Assembly: GCA_907163375.1 (NCBI GenBank)
Contig: CAJQUW010011565.1
Span: 123,069 to 187,068, forward strand
From: Prostheceraeus crozeri
Lineage: Eukaryota; Platyhelminthes; Polycladida; Euryleptidae
DNA: 64,000 nt
Reading direction: 5' to 3'
The translations under genes were made by a program, and so were the position numbers. The notes under the pieces are model-generated. The model did not search any database, was not told the origin of the DNA, and was given only the letters and a program-made list of their open reading frames with translations. This document shows positions 44,535 through 55,755 of the stretch, one piece after another. Position 1 is the first letter of the stretch. Each line of letters starts with the position of its first letter.

Positions 44535-47500
44535 CATATAAAGTTCACAAAAAACAACCACAAAATAACAAAAAAAACACAAGACAGACATATCACACAA
44601 GCACAAACAACACAAACACACAGCAAAAAACGAAAATCAACTAAACACTCAACAACAAATCATAAACACTGACACTAAAAATTAAAAAACAAAAAAAAAA
44701 AAACAACCAAACAACAAAACAAAAAACAACACAAAACACAAAAAAACAAACACAACAAACAAAACAAACAAAAACAACAAAACAAACACAACACAACAAC
44801 AAACAAAACAAAAAACACAAAACAAACAAACAAACAAAAACAAAACAAAACAAAAACAACAAAAAAACAAACACAAACAAAAAACCACAAACAACAAAAA
44901 CAAAACACAAAAACAAAACAAACAAAAAAAACAAAAACAAACACAAACAAAACAAACAAAAACAACAAAAAAACAAAAACAAAAACAAAAAAACAAAACA
45001 AACAAAACCAAAACAAACAAAAAACAAAAAACAACAAACAAAAAAAACAACAACAACAAAAACAAACAACAAAAACAAAAACAACAAACAACAAAACACA
45101 AAAACAAACACAACAAACACAAACAAAACAACAACAAAAAAACAAACAACAAACAACCACACAAAAAAACAAAACAACAAACAACAAACAAACAAAACAA
45201 ACAAAACAAAACAACACAAAAACACAAACACAACACAAAAACAACAAACAACACACACAAACAAACAAAAACAAACACAAAACAAACAACAAACAAACAA
45301 AAACCACAAAAACAAAAAACACAACAACAACAAACACAAAAACAACACACAACAAACAACAAACAAAAAACAAACAACAACAAAACACAACACAACAAAA
45401 ACAACAACAAACACACAACAAAAAAACAAAAACAACAAAACAAACAAAAACACAAAACACAAAAACAAACAAAAACACAACAAAAACAAAACACAACAAA
45501 ACAAAACAAACACAACACAAAAAACAACACAACAACAAAAAAACACAAAACAAAACAACCAAAAAACAAACACACAACACAACAAACAAAACAAAACAAA
45601 ACAAACCACAAAACAAACAACACACAAAACAAAAAAACACAAAACAAAACAAAAAAAAACAAAAACAACAACACAAACACAACAAACAACAACAAAAACA
45701 CAACAAACAAAACAACACAAACAACAAAAACAACACAAAAACAAAACACAAAACACAAAACAAAACAAAACAAACAAACAAACAAACAACAACAAAACAC
45801 CACAAACAAACAAAAAACAAACAAACACAAACACAAAAAACAAACAACAAAACAAACAACAAAACAAACACAAAACAACAAACACAACAAACAAAACAAC
45901 AAAACAAAAACACAAACAACAACAAAAAAACACAAAAAAAACAAAACAACAAAAACAACAAACAACAACAAACAAACCAAAAACAACAACAACAACAAAA
46001 ACACAACAAAAACAACAAACAAAACAACAACAAACAAACAACAACAACAACACAACAACAAAACAAAAAAAACAACAACAACAAAAAACACAAAACAAAC
46101 AAACAAAAACACAAAACAAACAACACAAACAAAACAAAAAACAAACAAAACAACAAAACAAAAAAACAAACAACCAAACAACAACAAACAAAAAACACAA
46201 CAAACAAACAAAAACAAACAAAACAAAACACAAAACAAAAAAACAAAAACACAACAACAAACAACAAAAAAAAACAACACAAAACAAAAAACAAAAACAC
46301 AAACACAACAACAAAAAACAAACACACAACACAAACAAACACAAAACAAAAACAACAAAAAAAACAACAAACAAAAAACAAACAAAAACAACAAAAACAC
46401 AAAAAAACAACAAAACAAACAAAAACAAAACAAACACAAAAAACCAAACAACACAACAAAACAAAAAACAACACCAAACAAAACAAAAAACAAACAACAA
46501 CAAAAAACAAACAACAACAAAACAAACAAACACAAAAAACAAAAAACAACAACAAAACAAAACACAAAAACAACAAAAACAACACAACACAACAACAAAC
46601 AAACAACACAAAACAAAAAACAACAACAACAACAAACAACAAAAAACAAACAACACAACAACAAACACAAACACAAACAAAAACAACAAAACAAAAAACA
46701 ACACACAAAACAACAAAAACAAACAAAACAAAACAAACAACAAACACAAAAACAAAAAACAACACAACAACAACAAAACAACAAAACAACAACAAACAAC
46801 ACAAACAAAAAAAACAACAACAACAAAAAACACAACAAACAAAAAAACAACACAACACAAAACAAAAAACAAACAAAAACAACAAAAACACAAAAACAAA
46901 CAAAAAACAACAACAAACAAACAAAACAAAACAAAACAACAAACAAACAACAAAACACCAACAAAAAACACAAAAACACAAAACAAACAAAACAAAACAC
47001 AAAAAACACAAACAACAACAACAAAAAAAACACAACAAAAACAAAAACACAACAAAAAAACAAAAACAAAACAACAAAACAACAAAACAAACAAACACAA
47101 ACAACAAACAACACAAACAAACAAAAAAACAAAACAAAACAAAAACACAACAAACACAAACAACAAACAAACAAAAAACACAAACACAAACAACAAAAAA
47201 ACAAACAACAAACAACAAACAAAAAAAACAACACACAAACAACAAAAAAAAACAACAAAACAACAAAAACAAACAACAAAACACAAACAAAAACAAACAA
47301 AACAAAAAACACAACACAAAACAACAACAACCCAAACAAAACAAAACAACACACAAAACAACACAAAAAAAAAAACAAAACAAACACCAAACACAAACAA
47401 AAAAACAAAACAAACCCACAAACAACAAAACCCAACAACCAAAAAAACAACAAAAACAACACAAAACAAAAAACAAAACAAACAACAAAAACACAAAAAC

Positions 47501-49500
47501 AAAACAAAAACACAAACCAACAAAAACACAAAAAACCACAAAAAAAAAAAAAAAAAAAAACAAACACACAAAAACACAAAAAAAAACCAACACAAAAAAA
47601 CAAAAAACAAAAAAACAAACACAAAAAAACAAAACAAAAAAACAACAAACAACCAACAAAAAAACAAAACCAAAAACAAAACACAAAAACAAAACAAAAA
47701 CACAAACAAAAACAAACAAACACAACAAAACAAACACAATCCCAACAAAACAACAAACAAAACAACAAACACTAAACAAACAAAACACAACCAACAACAA
47801 AAAAACATAAAACCACAACAAAACAACAAACAAACAAAACAACCACAAAAAAATACAACAAACAACAAACAAAACCAACACAAAAAACCAACAAAAAACA
47901 CACCAAACAAAAACAAAAAAAAACAAAAAACCCAACAAAAAACCACAAAAACAAATTCAACACCAAAAACAACAAAAAAAAACAACAAAAATCCCCCCAT
48001 ACCAAAAACAATCCCCAACAACAATCAAAAGAAAACAACAACACCAAAAAAAACAAAAACAAATAACAAACACATCAACCCCAAAACAAAACCAAACACA
48101 CAACAACACCCCAAATCATCAAAACTCACATCACACAACAAACAATTCATTACCCCCAAACAAAAAAACCCAAACCAACACAAACCCCAACAACAAAATA
48201 ACCCAACTCATCAACACAAAAAAAAACAAAATAAACCAACAATAACCACAACCAAAACAATCCAACAAACATCAACCAAAACACCAAACATCCAACACAA
48301 AACATCAAAATCAACCAAATAATCATCAATCAACAACAAATCACAAAACAACATCACCACAACAAACATTACCACCACTCCCACATACCATCCACCATAC
48401 TAAACACAAAACCAGCCTTCTACACACAGGCCTCAACCAATCCCTACCCCATCACTGCCCCCCCCCATACCACCTAGACCAACTCCATCCAACACACGGA
48501 CACCACACAAGCCCAGACCACAACACCAGCGACTAACCACCCCAACCGCCCTCATCCGACAACACACAGCCCCCCCCCTCCACACACAAATACTTGATCC
48601 ATCCACCAAACATCCTCACACACCCCACCCAGCATCAATAACACACAATCCAAACACCATCTACCATCGCACAAAAACACTCCACCACACCAATCACAAC
48701 AAACCGACAAAACAACACACACCAGCCAATTCACCCCCCATAACTAGCACACAAGACCCCACACAACCACTACGAGAATACACAAACCCCAACCATTACC
48801 ACCACACACAGGCAATCACCCACCACAAGACCAATACACCCACTAATACTCACACAGCACACAACCAATAACACAAAATAGTGATACCCAACAGAACCGA
48901 CATTCACAAACAACACAATAAGATTCAAAAACCATCCAAAACCCCATGACTCAAAATAACCCAACATCCACAACCAATCACACCCCAGACCAAACCACCC
49001 AACAAAAACACACCCCCACCCCCCCCCTAAACCCGCCCCCCCCCAAACCAACCCCACAACCCAAACCCCATGAACCACCCAACTCCCACCCCTGCCACAA
49101 CCTCGATACCCATCCCCCCCTCACCAAAACCCTACCAAAGCACTACCCCACAATCAAAAAACACCAAACATAACCCAACATAGGACCAAACCCGCCAACA
49201 CCGGCCCTAACCAAAAACCACCCGCGTCCCTTAAAACACCTCCATAACTCGCCATCGACAAACCCCCCCTCACCACAACAACAACCAAACCACAACAAAC
49301 ACACCTACTCGCACACATTGTACTCCAGCGCCATCACAACCCAGCACTACTTACAACTCAAACCACCACCCATCCCCACTCCCCCCGCAACAAAACCCCC
49401 CCCACACATGCTACACAACAAACCACCTCCCACAAACCAAACCCCATTTCACCATCCGCCTGCAACTATACCAAAAACAAAACATTACCACCTCTACAAT
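44535..49500 (+). repeat. extreme A/C-only low-complexity block
   Basis: From about 44,695 to 47,730 I see no G or T at all, only A runs broken by single C residues without a fixed period. From 47,740 to 49,500 C increases and occasional T and G appear. The giant phenylalanine/cysteine/leucine/valine reading frames on the reverse strand (up to 1,127 codons) result from this composition and are not genes. Normal sequence resumes at about 49,500. Sequencing or base-calling failure, or a degenerate satellite, could explain it; see the findings. Confidence 0.9.
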
Positions 49501-49746
49501 AAATACCAATTTTATAACTTTACAGTCTTCATCTTTACGATCGACTCATCGTAATTTAAGGTTCCGAACAAATTCCATCTATATCTGATAAATACAACAG
49601 TATCAATAAAAAAATATCTTCCATCTGGTACATGTTCATCTTCACTATTAAAACCTTTTTATATTCCGAATGTGAATAATCATCAAACATTTTTTAACTT
49701 TTATATCAGTAGGCAATGTTTCTAGATAGTTTTATAATTATTTAAT

Positions 49747-49929
49747 TTAATATATATTTCCTTCATCAACTCGATCTACATTTTGTAAATGCAATTTACT
49801 ATTTAAATGAGATTGATAACTTCCCTTTGTTTGCAACTGTCTTTTACATAAGACACCATAAAACTTGGTATTTTCCATTTTTTTATTTTTTAAAGAAAAA
49901 ATTAGTGTTTTAATTTTAGATATAAACAT
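49747..49929 (-). CDS. virus-like element: small zinc-finger-like protein
   Basis: The 60-codon frame contains CKRQLQTKGSYQSHLNSKLH, resembling a matrin/U1-type C2H2 finger, a frequent accessory protein in Polintons and related viruses. The N-terminus is lysine-rich. The assignment is weak because of length. Confidence 0.35.
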   Translation of the reverse strand: MFISKIKTLIFSLKNKKMENTKFYGVLCKRQLQTKGSYQSHLNSKLHLQNVDRVDEGNIY

Positions 49930-50022
49930 TCTAATATCAAGGTCTTGAGAGTTATTATATATTATTATATATTCACGTTCTTAAGTTATTTTATTTTCTT
50001 CATCACATTAAGTTTTATCACA

Positions 50023-50412
50023 TTAAGTTTTATCATATAATGTTTTATCAAAAGATAATTTAAATTTATTTTCACTAACTATTGATTCTTCATCATCATC
50101 AATTGATTCTTCATCATCATCATAAATTGATTCTTCAACATCATAAATTACACTTTTTGTTATAGGATGCCATTCCCTGATAGGATACCATTCCCTGATG
50201 GAAATATCTAATTCTAAATTATATTTATTATTTGATAATAATATAATATGAGAAAAATATTGGTCTTTGATCTCTTTGGAAAATTTAATAACACCACCAT
50301 AATCTGAATCACTTTTAGTTTTTATTAAAGATGATAAAATTTTAAATTGATTAGATGTAAATCCTAATTTAAATTTTGTAGACCCACACATAGTTTCTAA
50401 CAGTATCTTCAA
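50023..50412 (-). CDS. virus-like element: unknown protein with acidic repeat tail
   Basis: Residues 1-80 are mixed alpha/beta (FKLGFTSNQFKILSSLIK). The C-terminal part contains a duplicated IREWYP/IREWHP element and a run of DDDEESIDDDEES. It belongs to a group of four small reverse-strand frames between the A/C block and the capsid genes. No family is recognised. Confidence 0.4.
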   Translation of the reverse strand: MKILLETMCGSTKFKLGFTSNQFKILSSLIKTKSDSDYGGVIKFSKEIKDQYFSHIILLSNNKYNLELDISIREWYPIREWHPITKSVIYDVEESIYDDDEESIDDDEESIVSENKFKLSFDKTLYDKT

Positions 50413-50456
50413 CTATACCATCATTATTATTTTCAATTGTAAGAAAATGAAATTAA

Positions 50457-50708
50457 TTAAATTTTATTATATGTAGTATTAATATCATGTTGTGATATAA
50501 ACTTTTCTTCACTTAAATTTTTATAATTACTAATATTTTTATAAAATTTTTTACCATTTACACCTTTTTCAGATGTTTCAGAATCATCATCTATATTATC
50601 ATCATCATTATTATTATAAGATTCTTTAAAATTATTATTATCAGATTCTTTAAAATTATTATGATTATGATTACGGTCATTGTTAATAGTATAAGGTGTA
50701 GTCCACAT
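50457..50708 (-). CDS. virus-like element: unknown asparagine/aspartate-rich frame
   Basis: An 83-codon frame dominated by NNN and DDD runs (FKESDNNNFKESYNNNDDDN) with a lysine-rich end. The low complexity means it may be part of a neighbouring gene or a disordered tail. No function assigned. Confidence 0.3.
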   Translation of the reverse strand: MWTTPYTINNDRNHNHNNFKESDNNNFKESYNNNDDDNIDDDSETSEKGVNGKKFYKNISNYKNLSEEKFISQHDINTTYNKI

Positions 50709-50737
50709 ATAAATTTTTTCTTGTTGAGCTAAACCAT

Positions 50738-51145
50738 TTATGTAAGATTTAAGAAAAAATTAATATTTAAGTTTGAATATAGCCCTATATATGTATCATC
50801 ATCATATCTTTGCGGCATTTCTAATGTTTCTTCTTTATAAATTGTATCTCTATAATAAACTTGACATAATAATTCTTCGTTATGTTTTTTACTCTCTATG
50901 TGAATATTATATTGATTTTGTTCATCAACAAATAATCTAATTTTTTCTTTGGAAAAAGATTTTAATTTTTTAACTAATTCAGTAACATTAATATAATTGA
51001 TAATTTTATTTTCTATCCAATCAGTATTACTAATTGGTAATACTGCTCTAATAAAGCCATAAACATTATTATGACCAATAATAACCATATTTTCTTTATT
51101 TAATTCTACATAAGCCACATCATTATATTTACTTACAATATCCAT
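50738..51145 (-). CDS. virus-like element: unknown protein
   Basis: The 135-codon frame reads MDIVSKYNDVAYVELNKENM, then NNVYGFIRAVLPISNTDW and LVKKLKSFSKEKIRLFVDEQ. Alternating strands and a VxKLKxFSKExIxL helix recall sliding-clamp-like folds, but no diagnostic motif is present, so I leave it unnamed. It is the reverse-strand gene nearest to the divergent capsid cluster. Confidence 0.45.
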   Translation of the reverse strand: MDIVSKYNDVAYVELNKENMVIIGHNNVYGFIRAVLPISNTDWIENKIINYINVTELVKKLKSFSKEKIRLFVDEQNQYNIHIESKKHNEELLCQVYYRDTIYKEETLEMPQRYDDDTYIGLYSNLNINFFLNLT

Positions 51146-51494
51146 AAATTTAATAAATGGATCACCTGGAAATATACAATAGTTAGTTTCTATAGAAGGT
51201 AAACCTTTAGTCTGTTCTCTAAATATTTCTGCTTGTAATTCGAATAAAAGATTTACATCTATACATGGATTATTATTATTATTATTATTTTCATTATTAT
51301 GAAAACATTTATTTTCAAATCCCGTTGATCTCGTCGAATAAGAAGAACAGGATGATGCGGACGAATATAATTTTTTTAAATTTGGTTTTTCCTTTTTTTT
51401 ATTTTCATTACAAAAAATTTCATTTTTTTATTTTTATCGGAAAAAAATTTTTTTTCTCATTATATAAAAAATATGATTTTTTCATTGTTAAAAA

Positions 51495-52381
51495 ATGATG
51501 TTACCAAATGTTGGTGGAGGTGCATATATCCCGAATAATCGTGAATTAGAAATAGAAATAGAAAATTATATTATGAAAACTTTAGACGTTTTATCTGGTC
51601 CATTGCATCTTTCTATTCTTCCGCAACAAAATACAGAGTTAACAAATAAGCAATATGTTGATACACAAATCAATGATTTAAAAGAAAAATATATAAACGA
51701 TGTTTTGGTTCCACTGATGAATGAATTAAAGTTGCTTAAACTTAATGACAAATCATTAAACGAAAAATTATCAAAACTTGATAAAAAGGATAGAGAGCTA
51801 GAAGCAGATATAGCAAAACTTTTTAAAAAGATTTCAGAACAATCAAAAATTTTAATATTACTTTCTATAAATTTAAAATCTGCAGTCATTAAAAATAAAC
51901 ATCAGATACAACTATTGAAAGAACAATTAGAAGATGAAATAGAAAAACTACCTGAAAGAATTAAAAAAATTTAAAGCAGTTACAAACTACATTCCAAAAA
52001 AGTGTTAATGAATTAAGTTCTAAAATTACTCAACAAATGAAAAAGATGAATAGAATAATAAATGAAGTAAACTCACTTAATCAAAAAGTTGATAAAATGA
52101 AAACTCTTAAAATCAATTTAGAAAATGAATTAAAGAAAAATTTACAAGAAAACTCTAAAGAAAATAAAGAACAGTTAGATTCTGTTAAAAGACAATTAGA
52201 TGTTCTTAAAATTAAGTTAAATGCTCTTAAAACGGCATTGAAGATGAATCAGCAGAAAATGCAAGTTAATAGAAAAGAAATTAAAGTACATCACACGCTA
52301 CTTGACGCAATAGATAAAGTGCAACAGAAAATTAATAAAGTTATCACGAAGTTGTTGGACATTCACACACGTAAATCTTAA
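51495..52381 (+). pseudogene. virus-like element: long coiled-coil protein region (fibre-like?)
   Basis: The start MMLPNVGGGAYIPNNRELEI is followed by a long region of heptads (LKLLKLNDKSLNEKLSKLDK; KKMNRIINEVNSLNQKVDKM; LKIKLNALKTALKMNQQKMQ). It lies directly before the capsid genes. A fibre or tail-like virion protein is possible from position and coiled coil alone; there is no sequence proof. Confidence 0.45.
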
Positions 52382-52491
52382 CGTAAATATTTTTCCCAAA
52401 AGTCAAGTTTAATCCTAAAAAATGCCTATAATCTATAAACATAAATCTTAAACATTTTGCTTCAAATAATAAAATAGCGCATGAACCATCT

Positions 52492-52683
52492 ATGAAATCT
52501 ACTTACCATTATGACAGTGTAGAAACAATTCAAAAAGAAGGGGCTGGCATCTTTTCTGGCATAGGAAGTATCGTTAACTTAATTAAAAATAATAAAGATT
52601 TGATTACATCTGCTGCAAAAGGAGCAGCTGCTATAGGTAGTACAGCTAGTGCAATATCAAATGCTGGTAAGTCTCAAAACTAA
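52492..52683 (+). CDS. virus-like element: small glycine/alanine-rich capsid-associated protein
   Basis: The 63-codon frame contains GAGIFSGIGSIVNLIKNNKD followed by an alanine-rich helix (SAAKGAAAIGSTASAIS). Small amphipathic proteins of this composition next to the major capsid gene resemble the pVI/pX-type cement or core proteins of adenovirus-like capsids. The assignment is by position and composition only. Just downstream at 52,804-52,816 is a short perfect hairpin GGAGCGGAGCTCC. Confidence 0.4.
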   Translation: MKSTYHYDSVETIQKEGAGIFSGIGSIVNLIKNNKDLITSAAKGAAAIGSTASAISNAGKSQN

Positions 52684-53068
52684 TTAAAACAACTAGAAGC
52701 TATTCGTAAACTTAGGAATGATTCTGAAGAGCTAAAAAATTAAAAAAACTTTCAGAGGAAACAAAAAACAAAATTGCTAACATAGCTGTGGGGGTGAAAC
52801 CTTGAGGAGCGGAGCTCCGTCTGATAGTAAACAGGAGAAGAAATCAGGCGTAGCCATAAAACGTTCAATTGAAGAAATAAGAGGCAATGGTCTAGCAAAA
52901 TTCTAAAATTATATTTTAATAAAATTTTTTTAGTAAAATGTTTTTTGCAACATTTTTTAGCAACATTTTTTTAGTAAAATTTTTTAGCAAATTTTTTTAG
53001 CAAAATTGTTTTAGTAAAATTTTTTCTGTGTGTGAGAAAAACAAAAAGTCAAATTATTTTTTATAAAA

Positions 53069-54402
53069 ATGTCTTCGCTTATCGAAAATAAATTTAGATT
53101 AGACGATCCTCCGTTCGTCAGTTACAATCAAAAAAAGAATGACTATATAAGAATTGCTATGAATCCCGGATCTTCCAGTAGAGTAAATACTGGAGGAGAT
53201 TTAATTTTTGAAGTTGATAATCAGCAGAGTTATTTATATCTACCTGATTCATTTTTACACTGTGAATATTCTTTATATAGTGATGCCAATTTTACAACAC
53301 CATTACCAGATACCGATAATATTGCATTAGAGAATAATTTCTTTCCAAGATTATTTACACAAATGCGTTTAGATGTTGCAACTCAAAATATAGAAACAAT
53401 AAGTGATTCTCCAGGTGTAATTGATACAATGCTTAGATTTGTAACAATTGGTGAAAATAATAAAAAGTATGAAATCGAAGGTTGGTTTCCTGATACTAAT
53501 GATGGTATAATTGTTGATGATTTAACTCACGCTGGAACAGATGCAGCAGGAATTGCGAAAGATGTAGAAAATATTGCAAAACATTTAAATAAAACAAATA
53601 ATACTGCATATAAAGAAAGACGTGAATTTAACAAGAAAAGTAAACAGACAGTTAATTGGTCATTGTCTCCATTATTCGGATATTTAGATTATGATAAAAT
53701 ATCATATCAATTAAAATTTAAGTTAATAATTCATCGTACAGCAAATAATGAATTAATCTTTTTTGGTAAGACTGGAAAAAAAGCATATTTAAAAATTGAT
53801 AGACTTGAATGGTGGATTAAGCATATTACTCCTAGTTTAGAGGTTGAAACAGCTATTGCAAAAAGATTAAATACTAACAAACCAATTCCAGTAAATTTTC
53901 TAAAGCGTACTGCTAGTTCAGTAACTTTTTCCGAACAAAGATTTAACTGGCATTTTACTAGAACTGCGAATACTCCAAGATATTTATTACTAACATTTCA
54001 AAGAAATAATTCTCCAAGTTTTGATAAGAACAACAATCTTTTCATATTAATACAATTCGAAGTTTACAAGTTTCATTAAATCAAACCCGATATCCAATTG
54101 ATCCATTAAGATTCGATGATACCAATAATCAATTTATGGAAGGATATGATTCTTATCGAAATCTTTGTATAGAATTTGGAGTTGAACCACAATTAACTCC
54201 TGGAGATTGGAGACATTTATATCCTGTTTTCTGTTTCGATTTAAGTGCACAATCTGAAGATATTATCAAGACTGGTTGTGATGTAACAATTAATATTGAA
54301 AAGAAAGATTCCACAACTTCATTGATGGCTTATGGTTTATTGCTAGAAGATGTAAAATATTCTATTGAAATTCTTAATGGAAAGATGGCTAGGATAAGTT
54401 AA
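53069..54402 (+). pseudogene. virus-like element: double-jelly-roll major capsid protein region
   Basis: The N-terminal part has LIFEVDNQQSYLYLPDSFLH, then PDTDNIALENNFFPRLFTQM and DSPGVIDTMLRFVTIG. The middle has YDKISYQLKFKLIIHRTANN and LKIDRLEWWIKHITPSLEVE. The end has DWRHLYPVFCFDLSAQSEDI and a terminal VKYSIEILNGKMARI. This is the pattern of the F54H12.2-like protein found widely in animal genomes, which is the Polinton major capsid protein. It would form the pseudo-hexameric capsomers of an icosahedral particle. It is the best marker that the element was virus-like. The matching inverted stretch lies at roughly 56,400-58,000. Confidence 0.88.
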
Positions 54403-54606
54403 TTAATTTTTGATACTTAAAATTTTGATAACTAAATAGATTAAAAATTTTTGTAACTTAAAAATTTTTTCATAACTAGAATAGATTAAAAATTCTTAAC
54501 TTAAAATTTTTCATAACTAGAATAGATTAAATGAATTCTTAGATTAAAATTTATTCATAACTAAATAGATTAAAATTTTTGATCACTTAAAATTTTTTTA
54601 TTAAAA
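54403..54606 (+). repeat. AT-rich short tandem repeats between capsid genes
   Basis: Units of about 50 bases built from AACTAGAATAGATTAAA and TTAAAATTTTT recur four to five times. They are probably a non-coding spacer carrying the promoter of the next gene. Confidence 0.7.
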
Positions 54607-54966
54607 ATGTCGCAAGCGAAAAGTAATAATAATAAAACTGTTGAATTAAAATTACGTAATATTGTTGACAAAAATACCCCTAAAACTATTACGATTAACA
54701 AAAAAAAGTATTACATAAGTAAACCAATGATAGAGAATATTCAATTACAAGAAGAAAAGAATGGCGGGATTCTCCCATTAATTCCACTAATAATAGGTGG
54801 CATAGCAGCTGCAGGAAGTGTTGCAGGTGGGACAGCTGGTATTGTCCAAGCAGTAAATAAAAATAAATCAGAGAAGGCAGCATTAGAAGAACAAAAACGT
54901 CATAATAGAGAGTTAGAGAAAGTTGCTAGGGGAAGGAATAGTAGAGAAATTTTATTAGTAAATTAA
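54607..54966 (+). CDS. virus-like element: small hydrophobic minor virion protein
   Basis: The 119-codon frame has a basic start (KTVELKLRNIVDKNTPKTIT), a glycine/alanine hydrophobic segment near residues 55-80 (ILPLIPLIIGGIAAAGSVAG) and a charged helical end. This is reminiscent of membrane-active or minor capsid proteins found after the capsid gene in adenovirus-like elements. No specific family can be claimed. Confidence 0.45.
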   Translation: MSQAKSNNNKTVELKLRNIVDKNTPKTITINKKKYYISKPMIENIQLQEEKNGGILPLIPLIIGGIAAAGSVAGGTAGIVQAVNKNKSEKAALEEQKRHNRELEKVARGRNSREILLVN

Positions 54967-55019
54967 AATTAGTTGATGAAGGAAAACGAGTTCTTGAAAA
55001 TATTCTGCCACAATGTTGA

Positions 55020-55755
55020 TATTAATTGAAACTAAAAGAAACCAAAGTGAGGGGTGGGTTTTCTAGGAATATATCTAAATTCCTACTATGATAAGGTAAT
55101 AACCGTCATGACCTTTGGTACTATGTCGGTAAAACCTTTAGTAAACTAAACCCCATGCAAACATAAACCCACGGACACCACCCCAACTCTCAACCTATAA
55201 AACCAACCCAACGCCGGTCCATCAGATCACCAGAACTCAGAATCAACCCAACTACAGCAACCCCCCGCCCCCCCCCCATCCCAATACCCCTAAACATCCT
55301 TGTACCATCCCACCCACCCCCCCCAACTCCCCCAACCCGAATTCAAACAAATTCTACCCACATAACTCCCTCCCCCCCACAACCATCACACTCGCCCCCC
55401 CCCCCCTTCTTCTTCTTCCCCCTCTTCTCTCATCCTCAAAAAACAAACTCCACAAACCAGCCTCCCAGCCCACCCCTTCCCGAAAAACAACATACAAAAA
55501 TACATACAAACCCAAACCACCCAAAACCCCAAACCTAAAAAATTAAAAATAAACCACTCACCAAACTCTACCCACACCCAACTCCCACAAACCAAACCAA
55601 CCAAAACTTCCAAATTTACTCCAACCAAAACCCCTATACCCAAACAGTTAAACCATCTGTACATCCTCACCAAGATGTACCAGAGGAACAACACCAAATC
55701 CAACTAGTACTAACGCTAAATACCAGAACCAACAAAGTTACTTAAATATCCAATC
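55020..55755. other. centre of the large inverted repeat, C/A-rich
   Basis: The first 140 bases are ordinary sequence. From about 55,140 to 55,700 the + strand is mostly C and A with poly-C runs, like the block at 48-49.5 kb. The arms on either side are mirror images from about 55,020 leftward and 55,755 rightward. Confidence 0.75.

Larger units (their letters stand above)
36410..55020. mobile_element. fossil Polinton/Maverick-type (adintovirus-like) element
   Basis: The family is shown by the combination of a protein-primed type B DNA polymerase, an A32/FtsK-like packaging ATPase and a double-jelly-roll major capsid protein of the kind annotated in animals as F54H12.2-like. Several small coiled-coil and hydrophobic proteins are also present. 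Genes run + from 36.8 to 40.3 kb, - from 40.5 to 51.1 kb and + from 51.5 to 55.0 kb, with a 5-kb A/C-only block in the middle. No retroviral-type integrase or adenain-type protease is seen. The copy is broken, with roughly six or more breaks in what can be read. Long frames persist, so it is probably not very old, unless some breaks are sequencing errors. Left end near 36.4 kb; right end uncertain. Confidence 0.85.

Noticed and set aside
44695-47730. Telomere or centromere satellite
   Set aside because: There is no repeating unit such as CCCTAA and no fixed period, and the mirrored arm does not carry the complementary strand as a true satellite within an inverted repeat would.
44641-48024. 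Very long reverse-strand reading frames (over 1,000 codons) in three frames
   Set aside because: They consist only of F, C, L, V, W and G because the block lacks G and T on the + strand, so stop codons cannot occur on the reverse strand. No protein signal is present.
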